Below are positions 7,705 through 16,598 of a stretch of 54,889 bases of DNA, piece by piece (position 1 is the stretch's first letter; the number at the start of each line of letters is the position of its first letter). The DNA comes from Nanobdellati archaeon (GTDB taxonomy: Archaea > Nanobdellota > Nanobdellia > UBA10117): positions 1 through 54,889 of the forward strand of contig JAGVWI010000003.1 of assembly GCA_018304345.1 (NCBI GenBank). The letters are read 5' to 3'. A program made the translations under genes and the position numbers. The notes beneath the pieces were generated by a model. That model made no database searches, was not told the DNA's origin, and saw only the letters and a program-made list of their open reading frames with translations.

Positions 7705-7742
7705 TTTATCCTCATTTGGGCAACGATGGTTTTCATCGGATA
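7705..7742 (-). promoter_or_regulatory. Structured leader of the L7Ae operon
   Basis: On the mRNA strand, TATCC (7742-7738) can pair with GGATA (7711-7707), which includes part of the GAGG ribosome-binding site and lies just before the start codon. An inner hairpin CGATG-AAAAC-CATCG (7738-7724) is also possible. GATGA and ATGAGG elements recall box C and box D halves. A TTTTTAAATA box about 7762-7772 would place the transcript start near 7742. L7Ae is known in some archaea to repress its own mRNA through a leader kink-turn; that this leader does so is my inference. Confidence 0.4.
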
Positions 7743-7823
7743 TTTAAAACGTTAAATAGTGTATTTAAAAACATATCGTATTTGAGGTAGTTATATACTA
7801 TAATTTTCCAACCCCCATTAAAG

Positions 7824-7831
7824 TTATAAAT
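7824..7831 (+). promoter_or_regulatory. TATA box for the 7852 gene
   Basis: TTATAAAT centred about 25 bases before the ATG at 7852 gives the archaeal leaderless spacing. It is the reason for preferring that ATG to an in-frame TTG at 7831, which would overlap the box. Confidence 0.6.
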
Positions 7832-7851
7832 TGGTAAGTTCTGCCAAAAAG

Positions 7852-8241
7852 ATGCATAAATTTACCAGCGAAAATTTAGCGTTTACTATACCAAAAGAAA
7901 AACTTCTTGAAGTACACGTTGATATCAGTTTTAGAATATATGATTTAATAGCATCTTACTCTGAATTTGGAAGCCATATTTGTAGTAAATATATGTTAGA
8001 TAATTATCAAAATGTGCTACAACTTGGTAGTTCTGAAGCTCACGAAGCTATGGTAGAAAGCGTAAAGGCCGTATATAATTTAGATAAGATAAGAAGAGAA
8101 ATAAGAATTCTTGCCGATATAAAAGAACAAATTGAACGAAAATTTCCTCAAGTTGCAAAAGAAGGAGAAAAGCAAATAGGAGAAATTATCCATGCAAATA
8201 TGCAAACGTTAGAAGGGCATTTGAGCGAGAATCAAGAGTGA
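7852..8241 (+). CDS. Hypothetical helical protein, about 129 residues
   Basis: I do not recognise a family. The protein looks mostly alpha-helical and soluble: VHVDISFRIYDLIASYSEFG, then YNLDKIRREIRILADIKEQIERKFPQVAKEGEKQIGEII, which has heptad-like spacing. No metal or nucleotide motifs are visible. The start is set by a TATA box about 25 bases upstream. It converges on gltX and the two coding regions overlap by 56 bases at their 3' ends, unusually long for a tail-to-tail pair. Confidence 0.6.
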   Translation: MHKFTSENLAFTIPKEKLLEVHVDISFRIYDLIASYSEFGSHICSKYMLDNYQNVLQLGSSEAHEAMVESVKAVYNLDKIRREIRILADIKEQIERKFPQVAKEGEKQIGEIIHANMQTLEGHLSENQE

Positions 8242-9862
8242 CAAAACCAAATCTCTCAAATTGAATTACACTTCCTTGCTTTAACTTTTTGAGAGAATCT
8301 TCACCTATGCCTGTTATTATTTTACCATCTGGCATAAGCACTTTTACTTTTATGTTTCTATCTGGAAGCCACTGAATCTTTTGAATGTTTTTGTTTTCCC
8401 CACTTGTAAAATCAGAAGTTTTGCTTAACTTAACATTATAGAGATGCATCAGTCTAACTTCTTGGCCTTTGAATTTTTTCAAATCATTATTTGTTACGTA
8501 GAGTTCGGAACTGACGTCTATATTTCTTGTTTGTTTCTTATTTGGATGTAATTTTGCCTTAATGTGTTTTATTTTCGGAGCTTTTTTGATAGATATTTTT
8601 GTTGGAGCTTCAACGAACCAATATCTATCTGCCGATTTATCAATTATATCTCTGTTGTAGGCATTCAAATTCTCAAAAAATTCATTTAATGAGACGTGCT
8701 TATCATTTTCGCTTACTCCCAATTCAACAGCAAGTTTAGAAAATGCCTGCGGCGTATAGCCTCGCCTTCGTAATGCGCGCAGGAAAGGAAGTCTTACATC
8801 ATTCCAACCAGAATATTTATTTTTTTGTATGGCTTTTCTTGTTTCTGTTGTGCTTAATTTTAAGTCTTTGAAATTTATACGTCCTACGAAAAGAGATGTA
8901 GGAATTTTCCATCCCAAATATTTTTGTATTATTTCCTGTTTTTTAGAATTATCTCTATGATCTTTTCCTCTAATAGAATGCGTTACACCTAATTCGTGAT
9001 CATCAACAGCAACAGCTAAGTTCATCAATGGCCAAACTTTGTATTTCTTGCCGACTCGCGGATGGGCTGAGTGATTTATTCGGGCGACAGCAAAATCGCG
9101 CATAGCAGGATTTTTATCCGACATATTAGTTTTCAATCTTATAATTGCAGTTCCTGGCTTTACTTTTCCATCTATCATTTGTTTGAACAGCTTTAGATGT
9201 TCTGATGCTTTGACGTTTCTTCCAGTACAGCCTTCGCCTTTTTCTACTGAAGCTTTCCATCTTTCTTGACTGCATTTGCAAACATAAGCGTGCTCCCGCT
9301 TCAATAATTCTTTAATCCATTTGTAATAGAGCTTCATCCTATCGGATTGTATTACAATTTTTGAAACGTGTTTAGTAGCCCACTTAGCGTCTTCTGGAAT
9401 CATTTTGTAAGCATCAAGTTGAATATTTTCTGGGTTAGTATCCTCAATTCTTAGTATGAATTTACCTCCGTACTTTTTAGCATATTCGGCATTCAAATTC
9501 ATTACATAGATATGTCCAATATGCAGTGGACCAGACGGCGAAGGAGCAAATCTTGTAATTACTTTGCTATGCACTGCATTTTGTAAATCTGGCAAAGTTT
9601 TTTCTTTTACAACAACTTTATCAAAAAATTCATTATATGTTTCTCTTAGTTCAGCTTCCTTTTCAGCTGGATTTAATTTATCTACATCGGCGATAGTTTT
9701 ACTGATTATTGGCAGAAGTAACTTTATGTGCAATTTCAAGTGCGGTCTCTCATTTAATAGCTTACCTAAAACAGCTCCAGTTTGAGCATTACCGTGAGTA
9801 TGTGAATTAGCAAGTGCAAATTTCCTTATATCAACTTCCAGATTTGTTTCTTTGGAAAGCAT
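8186..9862 (-). CDS. gltX: Glutamyl-tRNA synthetase, archaeal type
   Basis: This class I synthetase charges tRNA-Glu, and in many archaea also tRNA-Gln for later amidation. Family features are an N-terminal helical region with NSHTHGNAQTGAVLGKLL, then ITRFAPSPSGPLHIGHIYVMN with HIGH at 114-117. FILRIEDTNPEN, DDHELGVTHSIRGKDH and LKLSTTETRKAI, the KMSKS-equivalent loop of archaeal enzymes, follow. The C-terminal anticodon-binding half is beta-rich, as in GlnRS-like members. The 558-residue length is normal. It overlaps the convergent 7852 gene by 56 bases. Confidence 0.95.
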   Translation of the reverse strand: MLSKETNLEVDIRKFALANSHTHGNAQTGAVLGKLLNERPHLKLHIKLLLPIISKTIADVDKLNPAEKEAELRETYNEFFDKVVVKEKTLPDLQNAVHSKVITRFAPSPSGPLHIGHIYVMNLNAEYAKKYGGKFILRIEDTNPENIQLDAYKMIPEDAKWATKHVSKIVIQSDRMKLYYKWIKELLKREHAYVCKCSQERWKASVEKGEGCTGRNVKASEHLKLFKQMIDGKVKPGTAIIRLKTNMSDKNPAMRDFAVARINHSAHPRVGKKYKVWPLMNLAVAVDDHELGVTHSIRGKDHRDNSKKQEIIQKYLGWKIPTSLFVGRINFKDLKLSTTETRKAIQKNKYSGWNDVRLPFLRALRRRGYTPQAFSKLAVELGVSENDKHVSLNEFFENLNAYNRDIIDKSADRYWFVEAPTKISIKKAPKIKHIKAKLHPNKKQTRNIDVSSELYVTNNDLKKFKGQEVRLMHLYNVKLSKTSDFTSGENKNIQKIQWLPDRNIKVKVLMPDGKIITGIGEDSLKKLKQGSVIQFERFGFVTLDSRSNALLTFAYLHG

Positions 9863-9894
9863 ATTAAGAAGTTAAGATAATTGAATATAAGCTT

Positions 9895-10509
9895 TTACTC
9901 TACTTCTGGAGCGCTAGTTACATCATTGTTCTGAACTTTTAGAATTTTCTTTGTTAAGTCTATTAGGAATTTCTGATCCTCATCTTGATTTATATCTGTG
10001 TAGGCTGGCTCTTTGGTTGTTTTACCAACCATATTGTAGTAGAAAATATAAACCATATCTTGATTCTTAGACAAATAAATCATTAGCGGATCATTTGCGT
10101 TGTCAATACGTCTTACGCCAACAAGTCCAACATCTGCGTAGAGCAAAATTGTTTGTGTTCTCCATGCACCAGTTGCCAAATAATTATTTAACTGTAACTG
10201 ATGAAATATATCTGAATCATCTATTTTTTTAGTCCAAATTCTTGCAACTAAATCACCTTTTTGATACTCCCAAAAAGCAACGTCTGAAACGCCTTCAAGC
10301 AAAAGATTTTTCCTGATGTTATCGGGCATATCTGCGAGATTTTTGTTTTCGTGATTTAATGTCCAGCCGTCTAAGTATGGCTGCGGGTTATATTTATCAT
10401 AAAGAGAATTTGTAGCAGTTGCTCCGCCAGTCCAAGGAAATTTTATATCTGGAGTAGTACATCCGCTGACTAATACAATACCAATTATCAATAATGGTAG
10501 ATATTTCAT
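9895..10509 (-). CDS. Secreted lipoprotein of unknown function
   Basis: The N-terminus is a lipoprotein signal: a lysine, a hydrophobic stretch (YLPLLIIGIVLV) and the lipobox LVSGC with Cys17. The mature part of about 187 residues shows no catalytic motif I recognise; aromatic- and acid-rich strands suggest a folded surface domain. The next gene upstream encodes a membrane-anchored DsbA-like protein on the same strand, so both act outside the membrane. Confidence 0.7.
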   Translation of the reverse strand: MKYLPLLIIGIVLVSGCTTPDIKFPWTGGATATNSLYDKYNPQPYLDGWTLNHENKNLADMPDNIRKNLLLEGVSDVAFWEYQKGDLVARIWTKKIDDSDIFHQLQLNNYLATGAWRTQTILLYADVGLVGVRRIDNANDPLMIYLSKNQDMVYIFYYNMVGKTTKEPAYTDINQDEDQKFLIDLTKKILKVQNNDVTSAPEVE

Positions 10510-10551
10510 CTAAACAAAACTAAAAGTTAAGGATTTAAAACTTTTGAACTA

Positions 10552-11277
10552 TTATTGACTGCTAAGAACTTGTTTGAATACAGTATAAGGCTGTGCACCG
10601 ACAACTAATTGGTAGCCATCTTTTTCATTTCCAATTAAGAAGCTTGGAGTACCGCTTACGCCAACAGTATTGCCGTCAGCCATATCTTTGTTTATCTTGC
10701 CGTCATATTTAGTAGATTCAAAACAAGTATTAAACTTTTCAACATCTAATTCAATTTCTGCTGCCCACGTGCTGAAGATTCCTTCAGTAGCTAATTTAGC
10801 TTGATTTTCAAATATTATGTTATGGTATTCCCAGAACTTGCTTTGCTCTGCTGCACATTCAGTTGCTTTTGCTGCAGGCATTGCTTGTGGATGGAAACTT
10901 AAAGGATATTGTAAGTAATATAGTTTAACTTTACCTGTGTCAATCCACTCTTTTTCTATACTTGGCAAAGTTTCTTTGTAAAATCTACTGCAGAATGGAC
11001 ATTCAAAATCTGAAAATTCTACGATAGTGATAGGAGCATCAGCATTACCAATCATATGTGCGCCTTCAGGAATAGTGTATTTTATTATTGATGGTGCATT
11101 TCCGTTATCTATTGTTGCTGGACCGAAGCCAGTTATACCGCTAAATACACCTGTAAAGAATAACGTACCTACTAAGGCTATCGCTAAAATCACTGCAACA
11201 GTCATCCAAAGAAAACTCTTAGAAATTGTAATTGTTTTCTTACTGCTTTCATCGCCTTGAGAAACGTTATCTGTCAT
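10552..11277 (-). CDS. Membrane-anchored DsbA-family thiol oxidoreductase
   Basis: The 241-residue protein has a short cytoplasmic tail, one transmembrane anchor (about 22-44), then a DsbA/thioredoxin-like domain. The catalytic pair is in EFSDFECPFCSRFY (Cys93-Pro-Phe-Cys96) and the cis-proline loop is GTPSFLIG. Such proteins make or repair disulfides in exported proteins. The ATG at 11277 is chosen because ATTATAAAGC (11298-11307) lies about 25 bases upstream, whereas the longer in-frame start would overlap that box. Candidate clients here are the cysteine-rich anchored protein at 47311-47700 and the neighbouring lipoprotein. Confidence 0.9.
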   Translation of the reverse strand: MTDNVSQGDESSKKTITISKSFLWMTVAVILAIALVGTLFFTGVFSGITGFGPATIDNGNAPSIIKYTIPEGAHMIGNADAPITIVEFSDFECPFCSRFYKETLPSIEKEWIDTGKVKLYYLQYPLSFHPQAMPAAKATECAAEQSKFWEYHNIIFENQAKLATEGIFSTWAAEIELDVEKFNTCFESTKYDGKINKDMADGNTVGVSGTPSFLIGNEKDGYQLVVGAQPYTVFKQVLSSQ

Positions 11278-11297
11278 ATGATTATGGGGGCAAATTA

Positions 11298-11307
11298 GCT
11301 TTATAAT
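11298..11307 (-). promoter_or_regulatory. TATA box of the DsbA-like gene
   Basis: ATTATAAAGC on the minus strand is centred about 25 bases before the ATG at 11277, the spacing expected for a leaderless archaeal transcript. It excludes the longer start at 11310. Confidence 0.65.
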
Positions 11308-11312
11308 CATTT

Positions 11313-12038
11313 CTATTGTTTGCTATTTAGATTTTTAATCTTGCCAAAATACAGCACTTTATCAAATTCTGGAACTGCAAATGCTTCAAAGTTTGATACA
11401 TCTTTTAGAAATGGCGATAATAATCTGTCAGATTTAACATCGGTTCCTTCTGTTACGAGATTGAAACTCGGAAGCACAATTATAATTTTGTCTTTCCATT
11501 TGCCTTTAATAAAACTCTTTACTCGTTCAGTTGTAATGCCATCTGATACAGAAATAGCCGGATGCTCGTGTCCCATTATTATGACCTTTTCTTTTACTTC
11601 GTTTTTTGGTAATATGTCTCCGTGCATAATTAAGAAATCTTTTAGTCTATAACTATTTCTTAGAGTTATGCCTTTTCGTTTTACTATGCTTGGAAGCAAA
11701 GGATCGTGATTACCTTTTAGTAAGATTATTTTATCTGTATACTCACCGAATAAATTTAGGATTGAATTTACATCGCGCCACTCTTGTCTGTTAATAGTTC
11801 CAAATTCGTGTTTCAAATCGCCCGTAATTATTATAGCTTTTAATTTTATACCGATTTTTTCAAATATTTTTTTGAGGCGTTCTTCGGTATCTTTAAATTG
11901 ATATCTCGGTAAAAGCACACCGCCACGAGCCATAGCTTCTTCGTAGCCAAGATGAAAGTCGCTAAATATGATTATATTTTCTTTAACTAAGTACAAACCT
12001 AAGTCAATTATTTCAAGTCCGGGGTGTATTTGTACCAT
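11313..12038 (-). CDS. Calcineurin-like metallophosphoesterase linked to Lhr helicase
   Basis: The two-metal phosphoesterase motifs appear in order: FSDFHLG (about 26-32), ITGDLKHEFG, LKGNHD, and MGHEHP. Proteins of this family are often encoded beside Lhr-type helicases in archaea, and here the gene follows lhr by four bases on the same strand. The shared operon suggests a joint DNA or RNA repair role, but the substrate is not known. Confidence 0.88.
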   Translation of the reverse strand: MVQIHPGLEIIDLGLYLVKENIIIFSDFHLGYEEAMARGGVLLPRYQFKDTEERLKKIFEKIGIKLKAIIITGDLKHEFGTINRQEWRDVNSILNLFGEYTDKIILLKGNHDPLLPSIVKRKGITLRNSYRLKDFLIMHGDILPKNEVKEKVIIMGHEHPAISVSDGITTERVKSFIKGKWKDKIIIVLPSFNLVTEGTDVKSDRLLSPFLKDVSNFEAFAVPEFDKVLYFGKIKNLNSKQ

Positions 12039-12042
12039 AGTA

Positions 12043-14649
12043 TTAAGATATAGCTTTAACAGGTTTGTATTTTTGTCCTATTTTGGCAAGCGTCATTTGA
12101 TGCATACGCTTAATGAATTCAAGCCGGTCTTCCATTTTAATTATATCTGAAAAACCTCTTGCTATAAGATTTAATGCAAATGGACTTGGAATTTTTGTTT
12201 CTATTTCTTTTATATATGATTTACCGTTTTTGATTTTATCTAAAATCAAATCCGCGTTTTTTACATCCATTAAATCATCTAAAACTTCTCTGCGAGCTTC
12301 TTTTAAGATTGGGAAATCATTTGAAATTCGTTTTACAGCATTTATCAAAATTTGAGATGACACTTGTTGCCTGCCTACAGCTTTTCTTTGTCCTTTATAA
12401 TTTCTCAAAATCATTAGACTTCTACCGGCACAATGTCTAAATCGTCTCTTTAGAATTTCAGTTTTATCTACTGCTAATTCCATAAGCTTTTGAAGATTTT
12501 CTTTCTTTAACTGTTCAATTCCTTCGGCCGCGCCAAGTCTTTTGCTGCTCTGGAGATAGAAATTGTGATCTGTTATAGATACTATTATGTTTGTGTGATG
12601 AAGTTTAGAATATATGTAAGCTAAAGCTCTTGATAATACATCATTTACGCGTCTGCCAAAGCAAGTGTGGAAAATCAAATAGTGTTTGCCTTCAAAATAA
12701 AGATTTTCTGCTATAATTCTGTCAGCCGTAGGTATTTCGGCATAATCAAACTGTTCTTTGAAATAGTTGTAAATTGCTTCTGCGGTGGAACCTTCAACAT
12801 ACAAGTATTCGTTTATGAAAGCGAGAATTTCTTCTTTGCTTTTATATTTGGAAAACCTTTCGCCAACAAGAGCTCTAAATTTTTGTATCGACATTGCTAA
12901 TTCATAATTCAATGGAAGCATATCGGAGAACCAGCTTGGAATTGTTGGCACTCTACCCGGTGCAGCAACGACCTGCGCTACCATACCTCTGCTAAAATTA
13001 TATTGATATGTATTTCCACCTAATACAAAAACATCTCCGCGTCTCATTCGGTATAAGAAATCTTCATCTATTTTTCCAATTGGCTGGTCGCCTAATTTTA
13101 CAGTTACAAAACTTTCATCTGGAATTGTACCAATGTTTGTCGCATATAGAACTCTTGCTAACTTTCCGCGTTTGCCAATGTTACCTGTCGTTTCATCATA
13201 CCATATTTTTGCATAAACGTGCCGTAATTCTAATTCGGCATAATCGCCCGTAAGATATTTTATTACATTTGAGAAATCATCACGAGATAAATTTCTGTAA
13301 GAGTAACAGCGTTTTATTGTCGCAAAAATATTTTCAATGTGGTCAACTTGTTCAATAGCCATACCATAAATTTGCTGCGATAAAACGTCAAGACAATTTT
13401 CTGGAATGTAGATATTGTCTATGCGCTTTTCAATCGCATTTTTTAAAATTAAAGCGTCTTCCAGCATATCATCTCTATCTAATACAAGAAAGCGGCCTTT
13501 GATTCTGTCGTGCAGTTTGTGTCCGCTTCTTCCTATCCTCTGCAAAGCTCGCGAGACAGATTTAGGACTACCAAGCAGAACTACTAAATCAACATAACCT
13601 ATATCTATTCCTAACTCAAGAGAAGTTGAACAAACCACGCATTTTAATTCACCATTTTTTAATCTCTCTTCTGTTTTTAGTCTGCTTTGTTTGGAAAGCG
13701 AACTGTGATGCGCTTCTATGTTTAAGGTATAGTCTTTCGGATAACGTTCTTTCAGATTATGAACTACTCTTTCTGTTGCAGCTCTCGTATTAGTAAAAAT
13801 CAAAGTAGTTTTATGCTCCTGAATTAACTCGTGAAGCATTCTATAAGTAGTTTTATCTAAACGTGCTTGTGTAACATCAACTAAATCATCTACTGGACAT
13901 AAAACTTTCAAATCTATATTTTTATCAAACGATGCATTTACAATTATGCAGTCTCTTTCTTTTCCGTTATTATTGATTCCAACTAAATACTTAGCAACAT
14001 CTTCTAATGGTGAAACAGTTGCGGATAGACCAATTCTCGTAAATGCCCCCGCGAGATTTTGTAGTCTTTCAAGAGATAATGCCAAATGTGTTCCGCGTTT
14101 GTTTGTAGCAAGAGCGTGGATTTCATCAATTATGGTCCATTTAACATCTTTTAGTAATGCTCTGAATTTCGGAGCTACAAGCATTAGAGCTAAACTTTCG
14201 GGAGTGGTAATCATAATATGTGGTGCTTTTTTTAGCATTTTATTTCGTTCGTGCGGTGTTGTATCGCCCGTTCTTAGAGCTACCCTAATGCCGAATTTGT
14301 GTTCGACTATATCTGCCATTTCTTTAAGTGGCTCAAGAAGATTTTTTTCTACATCATTAGCGAGAGCTTTCAAAGGAGAAATATAAATGCAATATACTTT
14401 GTCTTCTAATTCGCCTTTTTCTGATAAAGTAATTAGCTCATTTATGACGGATAAAAAAGCTGTAAGAGTTTTACCGCTACCCGTTGGGGCAGAAACTAAA
14501 ATATTATTTCTATTGTGTATTTCTTTTACTGCAAAAGTCTGCGGTGGCGAGAAATTTTTGAATTTCTTTCTAAACCAATTACTAACAATTGGATTAAGTA
14601 AGTTGTATATTTCTTCATCTGTATTGGGATTTATTTTATATTCTACCAT
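12043..14649 (-). CDS. lhr: Lhr-family ATP-dependent helicase
   Basis: This superfamily 2 helicase has 868 residues, the length of the archaeal Lhr core. Motifs: Walker A APTGSGKT (54-61), YISPLKALANDV, TTPESLALML, DEIHALATNKRGTHL (motif II), IGLSATV (motif III), FTNTRAATERVVHNL (IV) and ALQRIGRSGHK (VI). After the RecA domains come the winged-helix and Lhr-specific domains (VYAKIWYDETTGNIGKRGKL and following). The family unwinds 3'-tailed duplexes and RNA-DNA hybrids. It forms an operon with the phosphoesterase at 11313. Confidence 0.95.
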   Translation of the reverse strand: MVEYKINPNTDEEIYNLLNPIVSNWFRKKFKNFSPPQTFAVKEIHNRNNILVSAPTGSGKTLTAFLSVINELITLSEKGELEDKVYCIYISPLKALANDVEKNLLEPLKEMADIVEHKFGIRVALRTGDTTPHERNKMLKKAPHIMITTPESLALMLVAPKFRALLKDVKWTIIDEIHALATNKRGTHLALSLERLQNLAGAFTRIGLSATVSPLEDVAKYLVGINNNGKERDCIIVNASFDKNIDLKVLCPVDDLVDVTQARLDKTTYRMLHELIQEHKTTLIFTNTRAATERVVHNLKERYPKDYTLNIEAHHSSLSKQSRLKTEERLKNGELKCVVCSTSLELGIDIGYVDLVVLLGSPKSVSRALQRIGRSGHKLHDRIKGRFLVLDRDDMLEDALILKNAIEKRIDNIYIPENCLDVLSQQIYGMAIEQVDHIENIFATIKRCYSYRNLSRDDFSNVIKYLTGDYAELELRHVYAKIWYDETTGNIGKRGKLARVLYATNIGTIPDESFVTVKLGDQPIGKIDEDFLYRMRRGDVFVLGGNTYQYNFSRGMVAQVVAAPGRVPTIPSWFSDMLPLNYELAMSIQKFRALVGERFSKYKSKEEILAFINEYLYVEGSTAEAIYNYFKEQFDYAEIPTADRIIAENLYFEGKHYLIFHTCFGRRVNDVLSRALAYIYSKLHHTNIIVSITDHNFYLQSSKRLGAAEGIEQLKKENLQKLMELAVDKTEILKRRFRHCAGRSLMILRNYKGQRKAVGRQQVSSQILINAVKRISNDFPILKEARREVLDDLMDVKNADLILDKIKNGKSYIKEIETKIPSPFALNLIARGFSDIIKMEDRLEFIKRMHQMTLAKIGQKYKPVKAIS

Positions 14650-14789
14650 TTGAATTTGTGAACTGACTGACAGACTGCATAAGCACTGTGGACTGACGAA
14701 AGCTTTACTTTGGCTGGAGTTTAGGCAGTGTTTACTTTTAAGGCTTCGCTATAGAAATACGTTATAACATACTAGCGATACTTACTATT
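14650..14789. other. Intergenic region between tyrS and lhr
   Basis: 140 bases with no gene. It contains a run of ACTGACTGACAGACTG-like short repeats near 14663-14678 and A/T-rich stretches that can hold the lhr promoter. I see no convincing RNA gene or box C/D motif. Confidence 0.4.
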
Positions 14790-15746
14790 TTACTTCTTGA
14801 ATCTTTTTCCAATAGGTTCAAGTATGTCTATTAGCGCATCTGCGACACCGGATTTCAAATCTGCAGGATGCAGTCCCCCAGAAATATAAGTGTGCTTTAA
14901 TTCGTCATAATTAGAAAATTGTAAATTTCCGCCAAATTTATCTGGCCTAGTAATCTTGAAAAAGCCAGTTAGGTTTGGAAATATAATTAACTGAGCTATT
15001 TGCATTATGGGGTTATTTTCAACAATTTTTTCTGGACAGTGTGCGCCCTTTATTGCACTTCTAATTTCAGCAGATGAATCTATTACTGAAATCATAGAGC
15101 CTTTGATAGATGAGCTCATCTTTCCTTCGCCTTTAAGACTTGAGATTAAAGGAGTATGAATTGCAATAATTGGTTTGTAATTAACTAACGGCAAAGTTTC
15201 ACGTGCTAACATTTGCACTTTTCTTTGCTCCATTCCTCCTAAACCTATATCTACTTTCAGAGCTTTCATATCAACTGCCTGCATTACGGGATAAATCATC
15301 TGTGAAATAGTTGCATTGTCAATTTCTCTCGCAATTTCAGTCATACTTCTCAGACCTCTGTTCAAGGTTGTCTTTAGCGAAATTTCAAGAACGTCGTTCC
15401 AGTAATCTTTATCATACTGGAAACTTGAGCCTTTGATGAATTCAGCATCTAGACCTATTGCTTTGATAGCTTTTTCCCAAATTTTACACTGCTCATCAAG
15501 AAAGTTCCAGTCGCCTTTTTTATTCAAATAAGCGTGTACGTCTGCGAGAAGTATTTTGACTTTGAAACCAGCTTCCTGCAAGTCTTTTAGTTTTGTAATG
15601 GTAACCATATGCCCGAGATGCAGTGGACCACTTGGTTCGTAACCACAGTACACTACTGGATTTTTCTTTTTTTTCAGCAATGAAACCAGCTCTTCTTCCT
15701 TGACAATTTCTACAACATTGCGTTTAATTAGTTCAAGCTTATCCAT
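14790..15746 (-). CDS. tyrS: Tyrosyl-tRNA synthetase
   Basis: The 318-residue enzyme is the archaeal/eukaryotic type. YCGYEPSGPLHLGHM carries the HIGH motif (HLGH, 43-46); the tyrosine pocket includes QAVDMKALKVDIGLGGMEQRK. The KMSKS loop reads GKMSSS (about 206-211). The C-terminal part is the short alpha-helical anticodon-binding domain of archaeal TyrRS, without the bacterial S4 domain. Confidence 0.95.
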   Translation of the reverse strand: MDKLELIKRNVVEIVKEEELVSLLKKKKNPVVYCGYEPSGPLHLGHMVTITKLKDLQEAGFKVKILLADVHAYLNKKGDWNFLDEQCKIWEKAIKAIGLDAEFIKGSSFQYDKDYWNDVLEISLKTTLNRGLRSMTEIAREIDNATISQMIYPVMQAVDMKALKVDIGLGGMEQRKVQMLARETLPLVNYKPIIAIHTPLISSLKGEGKMSSSIKGSMISVIDSSAEIRSAIKGAHCPEKIVENNPIMQIAQLIIFPNLTGFFKITRPDKFGGNLQFSNYDELKHTYISGGLHPADLKSGVADALIDILEPIGKRFKK

Positions 15747-15823
15747 GTAAGGTTTATATTCTGTTAATTATAAAAGCTTTTTATAAAGCTAACGAAATCG
15801 TTAGCTAATATTGCTAACGCAAC

Positions 15824-16573
15824 ATGAGACTACAAGTTTACTTAGCCAGAAGTGGCTACGGTTCAAGGCGAAAATGCGAAGACCTAATTAGACAAGGGAA
15901 AGTAAGAGTTGATGGTTTTGTCGCGAAGTTAGGAACGAAAGTTTCAGATGAGCCAAATGTAACTGTTGACGGAAAATTAGTTTTGAAAACTGATAAGAAA
16001 ATTTATGTTATGTTAAATAAGCCAAAAGGCTATTTGACTTCTAGAGAAGATACAAGAGGAAGGAAAACTGTTTTTGATTTGTTAACAAATATGGATGAGG
16101 CTGTAAAGAAAACTTTGTTTAATGTAGGCAGGCTAGATTTTGATACGTCTGGTTTATTATTATTTACAAATGACGGCGCATTTGCACAAGAGTTAGCTCA
16201 TCCAAAACACGATGTAGATAAGACATATGTCGCAAAAGTTAGAGGTATAATTAACAGAGCCGCGATTGCGAGATTAAGAAAAGGTTTGAAAGTATTCATA
16301 AAATTCGGACACAAATTAAGTAAATACAGAACTAGACCAGCTCAAGTGAAATTAAAAAACAAAGGACAAACTTACTCTATAGTTGAGATAACGATTTCAG
16401 AGGGAAAGAAAAGACAAGTAAGACAAATGCTGAAATCTGTTGGTTTTCCGGTAATGAGTTTGAAAAGAATTCGTATAGCCAATTTAGATTTAGGCAGATT
16501 AGAAGAAGGCAGATGGCGTTATCTTACTAAGTTTGATATGTCGCAACTCGGATTTAAAAACAATATCAATTAG
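15824..16573 (+). CDS. Bacterial-type RsuA/RluB-family pseudouridine synthase
   Basis: The 249-residue protein has an N-terminal S4 RNA-binding domain (RLQVYLARSGYGSRRKCEDLIRQGKVRVDG) and the RsuA/RluB/E/F catalytic domain. The YVMLNKPKGYLTS and NVGRLDFDTSGLLLFTNDG blocks contain the catalytic aspartate of GRLD. EGKKRQVRQMLKSVGFPVMSLKRI is the family C-terminal motif. These enzymes modify single rRNA uridines and are common in bacteria but sparse in archaea, so transfer from a bacterium is likely. A/T-rich DNA surrounds it with no mobile marks. Confidence 0.92.
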   Translation: MRLQVYLARSGYGSRRKCEDLIRQGKVRVDGFVAKLGTKVSDEPNVTVDGKLVLKTDKKIYVMLNKPKGYLTSREDTRGRKTVFDLLTNMDEAVKKTLFNVGRLDFDTSGLLLFTNDGAFAQELAHPKHDVDKTYVAKVRGIINRAAIARLRKGLKVFIKFGHKLSKYRTRPAQVKLKNKGQTYSIVEITISEGKKRQVRQMLKSVGFPVMSLKRIRIANLDLGRLEEGRWRYLTKFDMSQLGFKNNIN

Positions 16574-16598
16574 CGTGTCAATGAGCCTAAATTTATAT

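Noticed and set aside
14650-14789. Box C/D-like RNA near ACTGACTGACAG
   Set aside because: CTGA-like elements are present, but no box C (RTGATGA) at suitable distance on either strand.
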